From the NCBI GenBank assembly GCA_963693315.1, contig OY856188.1:97438915-97502914 (forward strand): a stretch of DNA of 64,000 nt, read 5' to 3'. A model generated the notes under the pieces. It searched no databases and had not been told where the DNA came from. It saw only the letters and a list, made by a program, of their open reading frames with translations. The position numbers and the translations under genes were made by a program. Positions 1 through 10,439 of the stretch are shown here, piece after piece (position 1 is the stretch's first letter; every line of letters starts with the position of its first letter). This stretch comes from Diogma glabrata (Eukaryota > Arthropoda > Insecta > Diptera > Cylindrotomidae).

Positions 1-649
1 TCCAAAAGCTCAGAATCATATTCTCACTGCTCAGAATCACAATTAAAAAAAACTAAGTAAATTTTCCAGTTTTTTTATAAATATACAACTCACAAACTTT
101 TTTGTAAGTTTACCCAAAATATTGTAGATTACAAAAAAAATTTAGTAAGAAAGAAAATAATTAGTATTATTTTCATTCACGGTCGACCCGTCGATTGTTG
201 CCAAAACAAAGATTATTAAAAAAAATTATTTGATTTACAAATTATTTTTGGATTTAAAGGAAAAATATTGTAGTTTTATCAAAAAATTTTGTGTGTTGTA
301 TATATATAAAAATTTTGTAAAAGTGACTTTTATTTTTTTGAATGCATATTCTAAGAAAATATCGTAACAACCCATTAGCTGGCCATTATGGAATAGATAA
401 AACTATCGCAAAAATAAGATGTCGATATTTTGGCAAATAATGTTGAAAAAAATCGCACAATTTATAAAATCAGTATTTGATTTGAGACCTTGCTGTGGAC
501 TTATTCGGCCCTTGCCGATAATTGAACATAAATTTCAGTGGATTATAATATTAAGTTTTTGTATTAAGAAAAGCTAAGACTGTATCATGTGCGATGGTGA
601 TAGTAGATGAAATATTTTTGAGATTTAGAATGCTATAACGATTAATTTC
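1..649. other. AT-rich noncoding DNA
   Basis: No coding region, RNA gene or clear repeat boundary is visible. The stretch is AT-rich with many homopolymer runs. It may be intron or upstream DNA of the Kir gene that follows, whose first coding exon was not found. Confidence 0.5.
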
Positions 650-1260
650 GGATGTGAAGAAATCTTGATAATCGCCATTTGTATGTGAGACCAGAAGTTT
701 AATTAATGTATTAAAAGTGTGTCAAAAAAATTTTTTAATTCCGTCAAACGAATGATTTTCACACATTCTGTTACCCAATTTTTTTAACAAACATAAAATG
801 GGAAACATTTAAGGCTAGAAATATTTGACATATAAAATTAGTTATTTGAGTGACATTCTAGAAAATATTAAATATGGGTATAGATATTATGCCGTTTTTT
901 TTAGAAAAGTTTAAATTGTATAACTCAAAATGCAGAAGTTTTTGAAGAGTTTGCAGCTGTTTTTAGCCTCGTTTCGCTCTATTTCATTTCATTATATTAT
1001 ATTAAATTATGATTAGTTATAATTTGATCGCATTGATGTTTCGTGTAAGCTAAGTAATATATTTCTTAACAGAAATAAAACACTTGTACTTTTCCAAAGG
1101 CTCTTGTGTTTATGTTTAATATCATCTCTGTGCACAAAACTAAAAACAATGGCATCAAATAATCCTCCGTAAACTATATAAAAACCATTAACACAGACCG
1201 AAGACCTGATATCTCAGATCTTTTGAGATTTCAGCCCCTTCTGTTTATTTTTATTAAATT
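650..1260 (+). repeat. Family C interspersed repeat, 3' part
   Basis: This stretch resembles 27285-28530 in the same orientation and 57320-57890 in the opposite one. Shared landmarks are a 'gaagaaatcttgat' block, a 'gtgtgtcaaaa' block, 'attgatgtttcgtgt', and a terminal 'tgatatctcagatc/ag...gagatttcagcccc' block. The copy is diverged and lacks the 5' part seen at 26.9-27.3 kb. It shows no coding capacity, and I do not recognise the family. It lies upstream of, or within a 5' intron of, the Kir gene. Confidence 0.55.
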
Positions 1261-1661
1261 TCTAGATCTTAAGATGTTTGAATTAATCAAATTAACAGTT
1301 GCTTATTGTATATATTTTAAAAGTGGCTGATGATTTGTTTATTTACCAAAAAAATAAAAATATTTACATAATGTTAGTATGATAACATCACATCAATCAA
1401 GACTCATTTAAACAATCATCGTAAAACAATGAAATTAATTTCATAATCTCTAACTTGGTTATCGAGTATCAAAAATTTATTTCATAAATATTTGTTATAA
1501 TGCATTAAAAATTCAAAATACAGAAACAATAAATGCATATAGCTAAAGTCATGTGTCTAACTAGTCATATGTCATGCCTCATTTGTCATATGTCATGTTT
1601 GTTGTATGTTATATTAAGAAACAATGAAATACAAATTAAATTTATTTTTTTTTGTTTACAG

Positions 1662-1936
1662 AAGCAAGGGAGTACGTCCCGGTAGTATAAGAAAAATTCG
1701 CAGACGGGTTATTTTAAAAAATGGTGAATGCAATATCCTTCAATCCAAATTATCTAAAAGACGGTTAAGATTTTTGCAAGATATATTTACAACATTAGTC
1801 GATTCACAATGGCGATGGACGCTTTTAGTATTTTCATTAAGTTTTGTATTATCGTGGTTAGGCTTCGGAGTTATTTGGTGGTTAATTTCCTACACGCATG
1901 GTGATTTGGAAGAGTTACATCTTCCACCACAACAAG
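1662..1936 (+). CDS. Irk2-like: Kir channel copy 1, exon with N-terminal domain and M1
   Basis: This internal exon encodes the start of the channel core: a basic N-terminal segment (ILKNGECNI), the slide-helix region ending DSQWRWT, and membrane helix M1 ending in IWWLISYTHGDLE. The family carries inward K+ current at the plasma membrane as tetramers gated by PIP2. The exon is bounded by a pyrimidine-rich acceptor (tttgtttacag) and a GTAGAA donor. It enters on the third base of a codon and leaves after the first base. The in-frame ATG at 1624 lies in the intron tract, so the true start is probably in an unseen upstream exon. The order RRxxFxNGxCNxxQ then DxQWRWTLL is typical of insect Irk1/Irk2. 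Which paralogue it is remains uncertain. Confidence 0.9.
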
Positions 1937-1996
1937 GTAGAAATAATTATATAGTTTCATATGTATTTCAACATTAATATTTATTTTTTATTTTAG

Positions 1997-2782
1997 CTGA
2001 AAATGGATGGATGCCGTGTGTGTACAATATATTTAATTTCTCATCATGTTTTCTCTTTTCAATTGAAACCCAACACACAATCGGTTATGGATTTCGAACG
2101 ACTACTGAAGAATGTCCTGAAGCAATTTTTATTATGTGCCTACAGTCAATTTATGGCGTTATGGTACAAGCTTTTATGGTTGGCATTGTTTTTGCAAAAA
2201 TGACCCGCCCAAAACATCGAACACAAACACTTTTGTTTTCCAAAAATGCGGTTCTTTGTCAACGTGACAGTACGTTATGTCTTATGTTCCGTGTTGGTGA
2301 TATGCGAAAAAGTCATATTATTGGTGCTAATATAAGAGCACAATTAATTAAATCAAAATCAACAAAAGAAGGAGAAACGATGACACAACATCAAACAGAA
2401 TTAGAAATCGGAACAGATGGATGCTCATCGGATTTATTCTTTATCTGGCCGTTGGTCGTTGTTCATCGTATAACACCAGAATCACCTTTATTCAATATGT
2501 CGGCAGCTGATATGATTCACGAACGTTTTGAAATTGTTGTCATTCTTGAAGGAACGGTTGAATCAACTGGACAAACAACTCAAGCTCGTTCAAGTTATTT
2601 GAATACGGAAATATTATGGGGACATCGTTTTGATCCTGTTGTTTCGTATAATCAAGATCGTCAAGGATATGAAATCGACTATTCAAAATTCAACGAAACA
2701 ACACAAGTTGATACGCCATTATGTTCCGCAAAAGAATTGCAAGAGTTTTATAAAATTCACGAAGAATTTAAAGCAACTAATG
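1997..2782 (+). CDS. Irk2-like: Kir channel copy 1, exon with pore, M2 and cytoplasmic domain
   Basis: The 786-nt exon is joined over a 60-nt intron (1937-1996, gtagaa...ttttag). It encodes the pore loop with the selectivity filter ETQHTIGYGF, flanked by the two cysteines (MPCV and EECPE) that form the conserved disulfide in Kir channels. M2 follows (QSIYGVMVQAFMVGIVFAK), then the basic PIP2-contact stretch RPKHR and the immunoglobulin-like cytoplasmic domain (FRVGDMRKSHII, FFIWPLVVVH, ARSSYLNTEILWGHRFDPV). At the M2 position where vertebrate Kir2.1 has an acidic rectification residue, this protein has Gln. The exon ends after one base of a codon at a GTGAGT donor. Length and motif order fit a complete channel core. 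Confidence 0.93.
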
Positions 2783-2872
2783 GTGAGTGTAAAACTTAAA
2801 ATCAAAACAAATTATGTTCGTGAGTTTGTGTTGTTTAATGTTTTTGAAATTATTTGTTGTTTTTTTTTGTAG

Positions 2873-2931
2873 CCGGTGAAGAAAATAGTTTTACAGATCT
2901 GAAAAGAACATCATTTGAAGCTCCATTGTAA
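2873..2931 (+). CDS. Irk2-like: Kir channel copy 1, C-terminal exon option A (short)
   Basis: The preceding exon leaves one base (g at 2782). After a 90-nt intron ending in a T-rich tract and 'ttgtag', this exon reads in frame for 19 codons (AGEENSFTDLKRTSFEAPL) to a TAA at 2929-2931. It gives a short acidic tail. No good donor that keeps the frame is visible before the stop, so it looks like a terminal exon. Confidence 0.75.
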
Positions 2932-3062
2932 CCTGTTATCTTCATTTTAATGTTAAGCTTTAGTGTTGTTATATGTTTTATATGCGTTACATGATTAATT
3001 TATTTTTGTAAGTTCTGTTTGTCTATATTTAATTTCCAAACCAATTTATTTTCTACATACAG

Positions 3063-3244
3063 AATTTTCACCAACTTCACTCCGTTCACCATTCTTTCCA
3101 CCTGGATTTAAACCATATCCGAATCGTCAAAATGATATGATAGAAACAACAAACGGACGTCCAAGAAAAAACCGAGTTTCAGATGGAAGTCCAACGAAAA
3201 CGATTAATTTTAACTTAGAATCTGTTAAATCTCATCCAGGATGA
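3063..3244 (+). CDS. Irk2-like: Kir channel copy 1, C-terminal exon option B (long)
   Basis: A second acceptor (ctacatacag) opens an exon that, joined to the same single base at 2782, reads 60 codons to a TGA at 3242-3244. The sequence is rich in Pro, Ser, Arg and Asn (EFSPTSLRSPFFPPGF... ending NLESVKSHPG). Read after option A it would not stay in frame, so A and B look like mutually exclusive tails. 'aaataaat' follows within a few bases as a possible polyadenylation signal. Alternative C-termini are known for insect Irk genes. Use of both exons here is inferred from the sequence only. Confidence 0.72.
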
Positions 3245-3319
3245 TCAAATAAATAGCATTTAAAATTAAATAACAATTTTGGTGATTTTTATTTCAAATG
3301 ATAAAAAAGAAATATTAAT
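3245..3319 (+). terminator. 3' UTR and possible polyadenylation region of Kir copy 1
   Basis: The sequence after the option B stop contains 'caaataaatagc' and 'attaaataac', both AATAAA-like, then AT-rich DNA leading directly into the family D repeat at about 3320. Confidence 0.4.
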
Positions 3320-4439
3320 TAAAAAAATATTGCGACGCCGATGCATAGGCTGACTTCACCACAGCTCTGGAAACATAGTGTTCTGGATATATAATGAGCT
3401 AATATCCATTAAATACATTTATTAAAAGCTAACCAATGGTATAGATTTCGCGTAGTTCTAATTATAAAAATATTAAAGATTTCAGTAGCATCCCATCAAA
3501 CATAAATTCTGTTGTACGAGAAAAAGTAAAAAAATTTTAACCGGAAGTGGCAAACAGGAAGTTCGGATGCAGAACTGTTGTGAACCGTACTAAATGGTTA
3601 TGTATCAAGTTTCATCTAATTTGATTATCAGGTACAGATGTTTTTTTGCTTTCAAAAAAACAGGTATATGGGACAGCCCCCACCACTTTGTTCACTATCG
3701 CTCAAAAGCTAATTAGTTCCTTGCCATACATAGTTGCATCTTTTACCAAAGTGTCATGAAAATTTATTCACGAACGAATGCTGTGTGCTCCCAACAAACA
3801 TTGAAAAAATTGTGACACAGTAAACAGGTGATCGGGAGGTCCGCCGCCACTTACTTCAATATTGTCTAAAAACTAATCAGTTCTTTGTTATTTAAGTCTC
3901 CACCTTTTTTCTAATGGTCATTAAAATAAATTAATGAATGAAGTCTGTATGCTCCCAACAAACTTTAAAAACAAAGTGTGAAGTCAGCATTTGTATGGTA
4001 GACCCCCAGCCACTTTGATCAATGTGCCCTAAAAGATGATAATTATTTTCTCACACTAATTGAAACCTTTTCCATAAGTTTTATCATAATCACTTCATTA
4101 TTGTAGGCTGTAGTGTGCATAAAGACACTGAAAAAAATGGAAAAATAAAAAAAAAATTTTACCGGAAGTGAAAAACCGGAAGTTGGGACGCAGAACTGTT
4201 TTAAACCGTACTAAATGTTTATGTGCAAAGTTTCATGCAATTCGATTATCAGTTAAAGATGTTATTAAGCTTTCAAAAATACAGGTGTATGGGACCAACC
4301 CCCCCCCTCCCCCCCCACCACTTTGTTCACTATCACTCAAAAACTAATCAGTTTCTTGCCATACATAGTTGCATCTTTTTCCAAAGTTTCATCAAAATTT
4401 ATTCACGAACGAATGCTGTGTGTGTTTAGACGGACTGCT
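3320..4439 (-). repeat. Family D interspersed repeat, reverse copy (first block)
   Basis: This is the reverse complement of much of 55640-57010. It begins with the same block that ends the 57-kb copy ('cgatgcataggctgacttcaccacagctctgg') and contains several related subunits of about 230-300 bp. Each subunit has a paired ACCGGAAGT motif, a 'ttgttgggag' block (here 'ctcccaacaaac') and a 'gatgcaa.tatgtatggcaag' block (here 'cttgccatacatagttgcatc'). No protein is encoded. It ends at about 4440, where the Tigger-like relic interrupts it. Confidence 0.7.
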
Positions 4440-4794
4440 AGTTGCATATAAATTTCAGCTAATTTGTTGAAATTAATTTTAAATGAATAAAATTCCAAAT
4501 AATTCCAGATAATCCTTTTTTTATTGATAATATACTTTATTTAAATCACAATAATTACTTTAATAATATTTTAAGTTAGTGTTATCGTTTGAGATTTCAA
4601 ACAGAAGAGAGAAGGTTTTACAAAATTATTTCTAAATCAAATTATCTAATTGACATTTTCCAATGAATTTAAATTAAAATTTTAAATAATATTAAGCTAC
4701 ATCTACATTTATACACCAGAATTATAATAATAAATATTAAAATGTGTACTGGCTAATTTTATAGTTGATTTAAATTATGGTACAAATTCCAGGA

Positions 4795-5174
4795 TGAAAC
4801 AATTATTAAACCAATCTGTGAAAACAGCTGATGTCACCCAAGCCTTCTTGTTTGCCATCCAATGCACTGGTAATTTTTTTAAATCCTTGCCCTTAAGCAG
4901 GGGTTTGAGCATCCGATCTCCTAATGCATTACTGCATAGTAGAAAGGTTAATCTATCTTTGGCTGCCGTAAAACCACTTGCTTTTTTCTCAGGTTTTGCA
5001 ATGCATGTTCGGGTGGGCCTTTTTTCCAGAATACCCCCGTCTCATCTGCGTTGAACATCTGATCGGACAGAAACCACGATCCTCAATTATTTTTGCCAAC
5101 TGTTCATTATAATTTCTGGCAATCTCCTCATCTGCTGATGCGATATCGCCGGCAATCTTCACATTTCGTTTCAT
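4795..5174 (-). pseudogene. Tigger/pogo-like transposase relic
   Basis: Read on the minus strand, the first half gives GDIASADEEIARNYNEQL and, after a -1/+1 shift, DQMFNADETGVFWKK. This is the region of the first catalytic Asp in Tigger/pogo (DD-D) transposases. A second segment follows, KASGFTAAKDRLTFLLCSNA then GDRMLKPLL and KKLPVHWMANKKAW. One frameshift and at least one stop break the frame. Only the central catalytic region survives, with no DNA-binding domain or terminal repeats, so it cannot be functional. It lies inside a family D repeat: family D sequence resumes at 5175 and ends near 4440. Confidence 0.85.
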
Positions 5175-5570
5175 GAAAATCGATCGGTAATTGTAGGCTA
5201 CAGTAGAGATAAACCCTTAAAAAAACTTTTTAGCCGGAAGTGACAAACCGAAAGTTGGTAAGCAAAAATATGGAAAACTGTACTAAAACCTTATATACTA
5301 AGTTTCAATAAGATCATAAGCCGGATTAGAAGTTATTCAAGATTTAAACTTAGAGGCATTCGGGAGACCCCCTGCCTTTTTGTCCAAATTTAAAATGAAT
5401 CCAGATCTTCCATTTTCAAGTGAACCTGTATCATTTGCCAAATTTTCATCAAGATCCTATGCAGAAAAGTCACCCACACACACAACCACACACCCACCCA
5501 CGCACATACAGACGTACACCAAAATTTTTATTGGCTATTTAGATAGAGGATGCTCCAAAACAAAAGAAAA
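5175..5570 (-). repeat. Family D repeat, reverse copy (second block)
   Basis: This is the reverse complement of 51120-51530 and 54840-55155. Shared landmarks are 'catgaaaatcgatcggtaattgtaggctacagtag', the paired ACCGGAAGT-like motif (agccggaagtgacaaaccg), 'attcgggagacccc', and a CA-rich stretch (acacacacaaccacacaccc) followed by 'gtacaccaaaatttttatt'. Together with 3320-4439 it forms one element split by the transposase relic. Confidence 0.7.
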
Positions 5571-6139
5571 AACAAAATTTGGGGTATGTAAGATTTTTTT
5601 TTCACGATAGATTGCATTACTTCACATAATTTAAAATTGTGGTGAAGCAAAAATATTAGAATTTTAAGAAAACATTAAACAAGTTTTTGAATTTTGCTAT
5701 TTTAGTTTTCGTTTACTATAGTAAATATCCTGACCAGATTGTTCTGCTTATGTGAATTGTAATTGATGTGAACATCGAAGAATGTAGTCATCAAAGTAAC
5801 ATTTACTGGAAATTATGTGTGTCGATGGATTCAGAGAATTGGACCAACTATTGTTTACTTTTCGTGCAACATCCAGAGTAAGGCTAGCGTGAAATCGGTG
5901 TATAATTTTCGGTGCAGCAGAATTGGATGTAGGGTATTGTAAAACAACAAAACAAGATCGTGAAGAAATTCAAGAAATGGAAGATCAGTATCACTTCTTC
6001 ATTATTGGTTGATAGTAATAGTGATTAGGTTAAGTCTGTGGACCATGATTTGAGGGACCATTTGAGTGAGTAGTTAAACTTAAACTACCAAATTTAGAGT
6101 AATGTAAGTAAACTCAAAGTTTGAGGGTGCAGGGTTTGG
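5571..6139. other. Noncoding stretch left of a primer-binding site
   Basis: No conserved protein is visible on either strand. On the minus strand this would be the internal leader of the LTR element whose primer site is at 6140-6157, cut short by family D at about 5570. Confidence 0.35.
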
Positions 6140-6157
6140 GTCCCTGTTTCGGCGCCA
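6140..6157 (-). promoter_or_regulatory. Primer-binding site, tRNA-Lys type (minus strand)
   Basis: The plus-strand 18-mer gtccctgtttcggcgcca matches the 3' end of insect tRNA-Lys(UUU) at all but two positions and ends in CCA. On the minus strand this is a TGGCGCC-type primer-binding site. It directly abuts a TG...CA sequence at 6158, as expected next to a 5' LTR. Confidence 0.6.
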
Positions 6158-6561
6158 TGTAGCAATTTTTGGCGCTATATGTCGATTCATGATGACGGCA
6201 TGATGACGGGATGTGGCTCGTCGGAGGGAGAATCGTTAGATCGGATTACCTTACCACTAACTCTTTGTCGTGCCCTATTTGGTACTAGTTTCCATTTGCA
6301 TCCTTAAGAGATCAATCTGTATTACTATCGAAATAATGCTATAAATTAACATACAATAATATTACTTACCTTCAAGTCCTAATCGGTAGTTGCTGTTGAG
6401 TGCTCCTGGTGACCGTTGTTTTAAATAAGCCTTTGTCAATGGATTTCTTTTAAGTTTTTATTTCCTTGTTCTTTTTAATTCCAAATTTGATTATAACAAT
6501 TATCGCAGTCATCTATCTTCCCAACTCCGTTTGTTATTATTTTGGAAGTTGTATTGCAACA
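6158..6561 (-). mobile_element. Candidate LTR of a truncated LTR retrotransposon
   Basis: Next to the primer site, the plus strand begins TGTAGCA and a matching end, TTGCAACA, closes at 6561, giving an LTR of about 404 bp (TG...CA on the minus strand). The internal part would run leftwards but is lost after about 570 bp. No second LTR was found. The right boundary is a guess from the inverted ends. Confidence 0.45.
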
Positions 6562-6912
6562 AAACATAATACAATCCTTCTTTTTTGTAAATAGTATTTT
6601 GAATAAAAAAATAACAAAATATGAACAACAAAACTCACTCGTATCTGTTCACATTATTTTTATTACAGTTAAATATTAAAATTTATGATCACATTATTAA
6701 TATTTCAAGCAACCAACAAAATTTAATCCTAATTTTTAGTTAATTAATATACGTTAGTTTATAACAATTTTTATTTTTAATAAAATAAAATCTATATAAT
6801 TTGTCTTAAACAATTAGATCAAATTTTATTAAATTTAAGGAATTTAAAAGTTCCTTTTGTTGAGATTATCACTCGATTAAAAACTAATTTCAAAAATTAT
6901 AAACATTGTAAT
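6562..6912. other. AT-rich noncoding DNA
   Basis: I see no gene, RNA or repeat boundary here. Confidence 0.4.
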
Positions 6913-7210
6913 TTAATTTTTTTTTAATAAAATGTGTTGTGTAGTAGGAATTACAACATGTGTCATAACAACACATAAAAACCTTTTTATACCAAGGTCC
7001 CACAACAACATACGTTCACACTTCAAAGGTGTTGATGGACGCAGATCTTTCTTTTTTTGTTTTTTTACATATTTTGTTAAAGCTAAAAAACAATAAATCA
7101 TATCACTGACAAAATATGACATAGGCCAATATTTTATAATAAAATAGAGAAAATAAAAGTAAATTAAAAAGAAAATAAAAAGAAAATAAAAGTAAAACAA
7201 AAATGTAGTT
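6913..7210 (-). mobile_element. LINE 3'-end fragment (same family as 15.2-15.8 kb)
   Basis: On the minus strand this gives the LINE tail: 'ctgcgtccatcaacacc..tgaa', 'gttgttgtgggacct', 'aaaggtttttatgtgttgttatgacacat', 'cctactacacaacacattttatt', then A-rich DNA. The same tail follows the RT C-terminus at 15660-15806 and recurs at 57190-57300 and 60340-60455. The upstream 7080-7210 also matches 60200-60300, so these two copies share flanking sequence and probably descend from one insertion. Confidence 0.75.
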
Positions 7211-7589
7211 GCCAATAATCCAGCCGGTAGCATATTCCTTGGTTATGTGAAGCACTGTCTTTCTTAATGATAAAAACCCACACATAGTTATATGAAGACT
7301 GGTTTCTTCGAAGAAGTGATAACGTCTTATCATCAAGGATTGTTTCCCTGCTAAGATTGAGGGTGCTACCATTGACTTAATACAGTTGATTCGCCACCAC
7401 CCCTAAGATGTCACCATGGCTAGTGATATCTCACTGCTATTCCCAGTGGTATGTGATATCTCTCTCATTTCTGTGATCGGATATAAGAAAAATTTACAAA
7501 ACAATAAAAACTGATCCCTCCATGCGGTAACGGATTTATTATCAAAAGAATAAATGTATCCTACACATTCATAGAACATTACAAAAACT
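7211..7589. other. Noncoding stretch
   Basis: Short reading frames occur on the minus strand but resemble nothing I recognise, and no repeat match within the window was found. Confidence 0.35.
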
Positions 7590-8090
7590 TGTTTGTTTTA
7601 TAGTATATTTTCCTACAAGAGATGAAAACATTGTTTTTTTGCGAGTAAACATGTTTACGAACGAAACAGACATGTTTACAAACGAAAAACGTTTTTATCT
7701 CGCGTAAGAAATGCAATTTTTTCTATGATAGTATATATTATATAATCGATATTTACTATAAATTATAAAATTAGATATCGACAAAATCTCATTAAAAATT
7801 CAAATTCTATTTTTTCATGGTTACGTTGATTAAAAATTTTTTTAGAATTATTTGAAAAACCGTAGTGGAAAAAAACCCATTTTCACAATAAATTAAGCGT
7901 GATGAAAATAGAATTTCGAAATGTTATCATAGAAAATAGTAGATTTTTATACAAGGGGTGAAAACGTCTCTTTTTGCGTGACTGGACGGTTTGTCCAGAG
8001 ACGTGGTAGCGTCGATAGAATAAGTTCAGGAACGCAAAAACGTTTTTACCACGCGTAGAAAACGCTATTTTTTCTACGCTTGTAAATATA
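7590..8090. repeat. Two related hairpin-like repeats
   Basis: 7600-7740 and 7930-8085 are diverged copies of one motif: 'tacaag..atgaaaac' near the left, 'tttttgcg', and an inverted 'cgcaaaaacgtttttaccacgcg' block, then 'aattttttctatgatag' or 'ctattttttctacg'. Each can fold on itself. The pair looks like short foldback elements or one element with duplicated ends. Confidence 0.45.
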
Positions 8091-8539
8091 AATGATAATA
8101 TTTACAAATTCATCTACTACAAACTTACAAAACGACATAGCTAAATTTGACAGTGTAAAAAATAGCAATTTTGTAATTATATTTTTATTTTTTTATTTTC
8201 ATTTTTACCAGTGTAAAATAATGTTATTATTGTGTTCGCCTACCGATGGAAGACTATATGAATAATGAAAATAGTTCGAAAATATAAATTTATTTCGAAT
8301 AGTAGTTCGAAAATATAAATTTATTTACACTTAAATGTCAAAAAATTATCTGTTTTTGCATTCTCAGATATATCTGTTCCGTGTTTTTTTTCATTCTCGG
8401 ATATATCTCAGATCATATATTTTCTTTAAAAACTTTTACAGATATTACAGATATTTTTTTTACCGACTGGAAGCCATCGTTTAAAGTATAAATTTAAAAA
8501 ATTGTAGGTAAAGTTTCAATTAAAAACAAATAAAAATAA
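8091..8539. other. AT-rich noncoding DNA
   Basis: No gene seen. A short direct repeat, 'ttcgaaaatataaatttattt', occurs twice at about 8275-8325. Confidence 0.35.
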
Positions 8540-8650
8540 ATTTTTTAATAAAATTTATTTATTTATCTAATAAATTTTATTTATTTATCTAATAAATTTT
8601 ATTTATTTATCTAATAAATTTTATTTATTTATCTAATAAATTTTTTTTAA
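8540..8650. repeat. 22-bp tandem repeat
   Basis: About five copies of a 22-bp unit (aataaattttatttatttat plus ct) lie head to tail with very little divergence, which suggests recent slippage or expansion. Confidence 0.85.
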
Positions 8651-9299
8651 TTTTTTTTTACGGAAAAAACTCAGAGAATATATTTTATATCTGACAGTTA
8701 ATTATCGGAGGTAAAAATTATACGATATATCTGATACAAATTTTATTTTATCGCTCCGATTTCTCCGACATAGAAAAAAAACACACTCATTATTAGTTTA
8801 ATTAATTAATTACACACAATTGATATATGTAATGATTAGTTTCGATTCGATTCGATCAAAATATTCAAAATATTCAATCGCTTCAACATACTGCGATATT
8901 GACTGAAAAAAACACAGCAACCGAAACAACAACAGAAACAGTAAATCAAATTCAATCTCAAATATTCAATCAAATATTCATCATTTATTCTTTAAATAAC
9001 CACCACCTGAAGGCGACCACCGAAACTTATTTACTTTCAGTCACTAGTTAGAAAAACATTTTCAGTCACTACTTAGAAAAAGTTTCCCTTTCACATAGGT
9101 TTTACTATATATTAAAATGACATTTCGTAGCTTGAAGTAGAAAAAAATTTTATTTCTTCTTTTTATATTAGTTAACAACAAACAGGGTAGCGCAAAACCA
9201 ATTCTTGAACCACTATACAACAGGTTATATTGATAACTTAACCAAAGTTTCAAGAAAAGCTGAAACATAAAGAAAAAAGTAGTTGGGATTTTGGTTTAT
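8651..9299. other. AT-rich noncoding DNA
   Basis: Low-complexity sequence with small direct repeats (e.g. 'ttttcagtcact' near 9040-9070). No supported gene. Confidence 0.35.
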
Positions 9300-9304
9300 T
9301 CGTT

Positions 9305-10400
9305 TAAATCTTTTGCACGATATATTCCTAGAATTTCTCCTGCAGCATTCGCAACTTCATAGGTAACACTTCTAGTCTTGTTAACTGTCTTACCCGGTAT
9401 TTAGCAGAGAATTGCTTATTTTTACTAACTGGATGGGTTTTTATGAAGATGTTTTGACCCGGGCGAAAAGAAATTGGTCTAGTCTAGTCCGTAAATTATA
9501 GGACTAAGTATACATTTTAAAATCCTCAAACAATTTATCTCTAACCTCTAACAAAAAATGGGAGTTTGATACAAGATGGAAGGACATCTACGTCCAAGCT
9601 GCTTAACAGATCAATATTGCGCAAAGCTTTATACGTATCACCATAGGTGATCATTTCGTACCCAAAAAGGGAACAAACGATGCAAAGCTTGAGGATCGGT
9701 GGTTAGAACTTCGCAACCCTAGTGCTATTTCAGGCAAGAGTTCGTCCCAGTTCTTGTGATCTTCTTTTATATAAGATCTGATTGCGGTCAAAATAAACCT
9801 GTTTACTCTTTCAGATACGTTCGACTGAGGATAGAATACCGGAATCCTGACATGTTTAATTCCATAAGCGGAGAGAAAATTGCCGATTTCTCAACTAGTG
9901 AACTGTACTCCGTTGTCTGAGACAATGGTTTCTGGACAACCAAATGTACAAAACACTTCCTTTTTAGACATTTTATTACGTTGACCGCCGTACCTATATG
10001 GATAATGTCTTCAAAATTGAAAACTTTGTCAATTGATCTAATATAAGAAATATAATGGTTTTTCCTTATTTTGACATATGGTATCGTCCCAAAAAATCAA
10101 TAAAAATCTTTTGCCACGGACGTTCGGCAAATCCCGTTTTTCCCATTTCTGGCCTAGTAATGCGATTAGAGGCCTTAGTACATTTGCAAAATTTTCTTGT
10201 GCTCACGTATTCATATTTATCGTTTGCCATCTATAGCCGATCGAGTCTTCACACCCTAGCCGTCGTCTTTTTAATACCAACATGTGAGCAGGTGCGATCG
10301 TCGTGGTGTTGGTATATCATATCAGCTACTAAAGGTTTAGGAAGCCAGAGTTTCCAACTTTAAACATCTTTTAGGACATCGAATGTCCTTGTATTAATCC
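9305..10400 (-). pseudogene. Gypsy integrase remnant
   Basis: The minus strand shows the integrase core in pieces: IDKVFNFEDIIHIGTAVNV, then YPQSNVSERVNRFILTAIRS and YIKEDHKNWDELLPEIALGL. The 'SERVNR' Glu is the third catalytic acid. The preceding VSDNG-type motif survives as 'sqttEYSSLVE', shifted. The C-terminal end (FRPGQNIFIKTHPVSKNKQF then SAKYRV) lies at 9310-9480. Stops at several points make it non-functional. Confidence 0.8.
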
Positions 10401-10439
10401 AAATATATAGGCGATGATGAACAAGTTCCAAGTTCTGGA

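Noticed and set aside
1624..1661. ATG at 1624 as the start of Kir copy 1
   Set aside because: The codons after it are a polypyrimidine tract ending in CAG, a splice acceptor; the paralogue has an acceptor at the equivalent place.
3320..4439. Regular ACCGGAAGT motifs as a host enhancer cluster
   Set aside because: They recur as part of a dispersed repeat in three places, so a repeat origin explains them; function would need separate evidence.
5820..6050. Possible coding remnant
   Set aside because: Stops in all frames and no motif that I could tie to a family.
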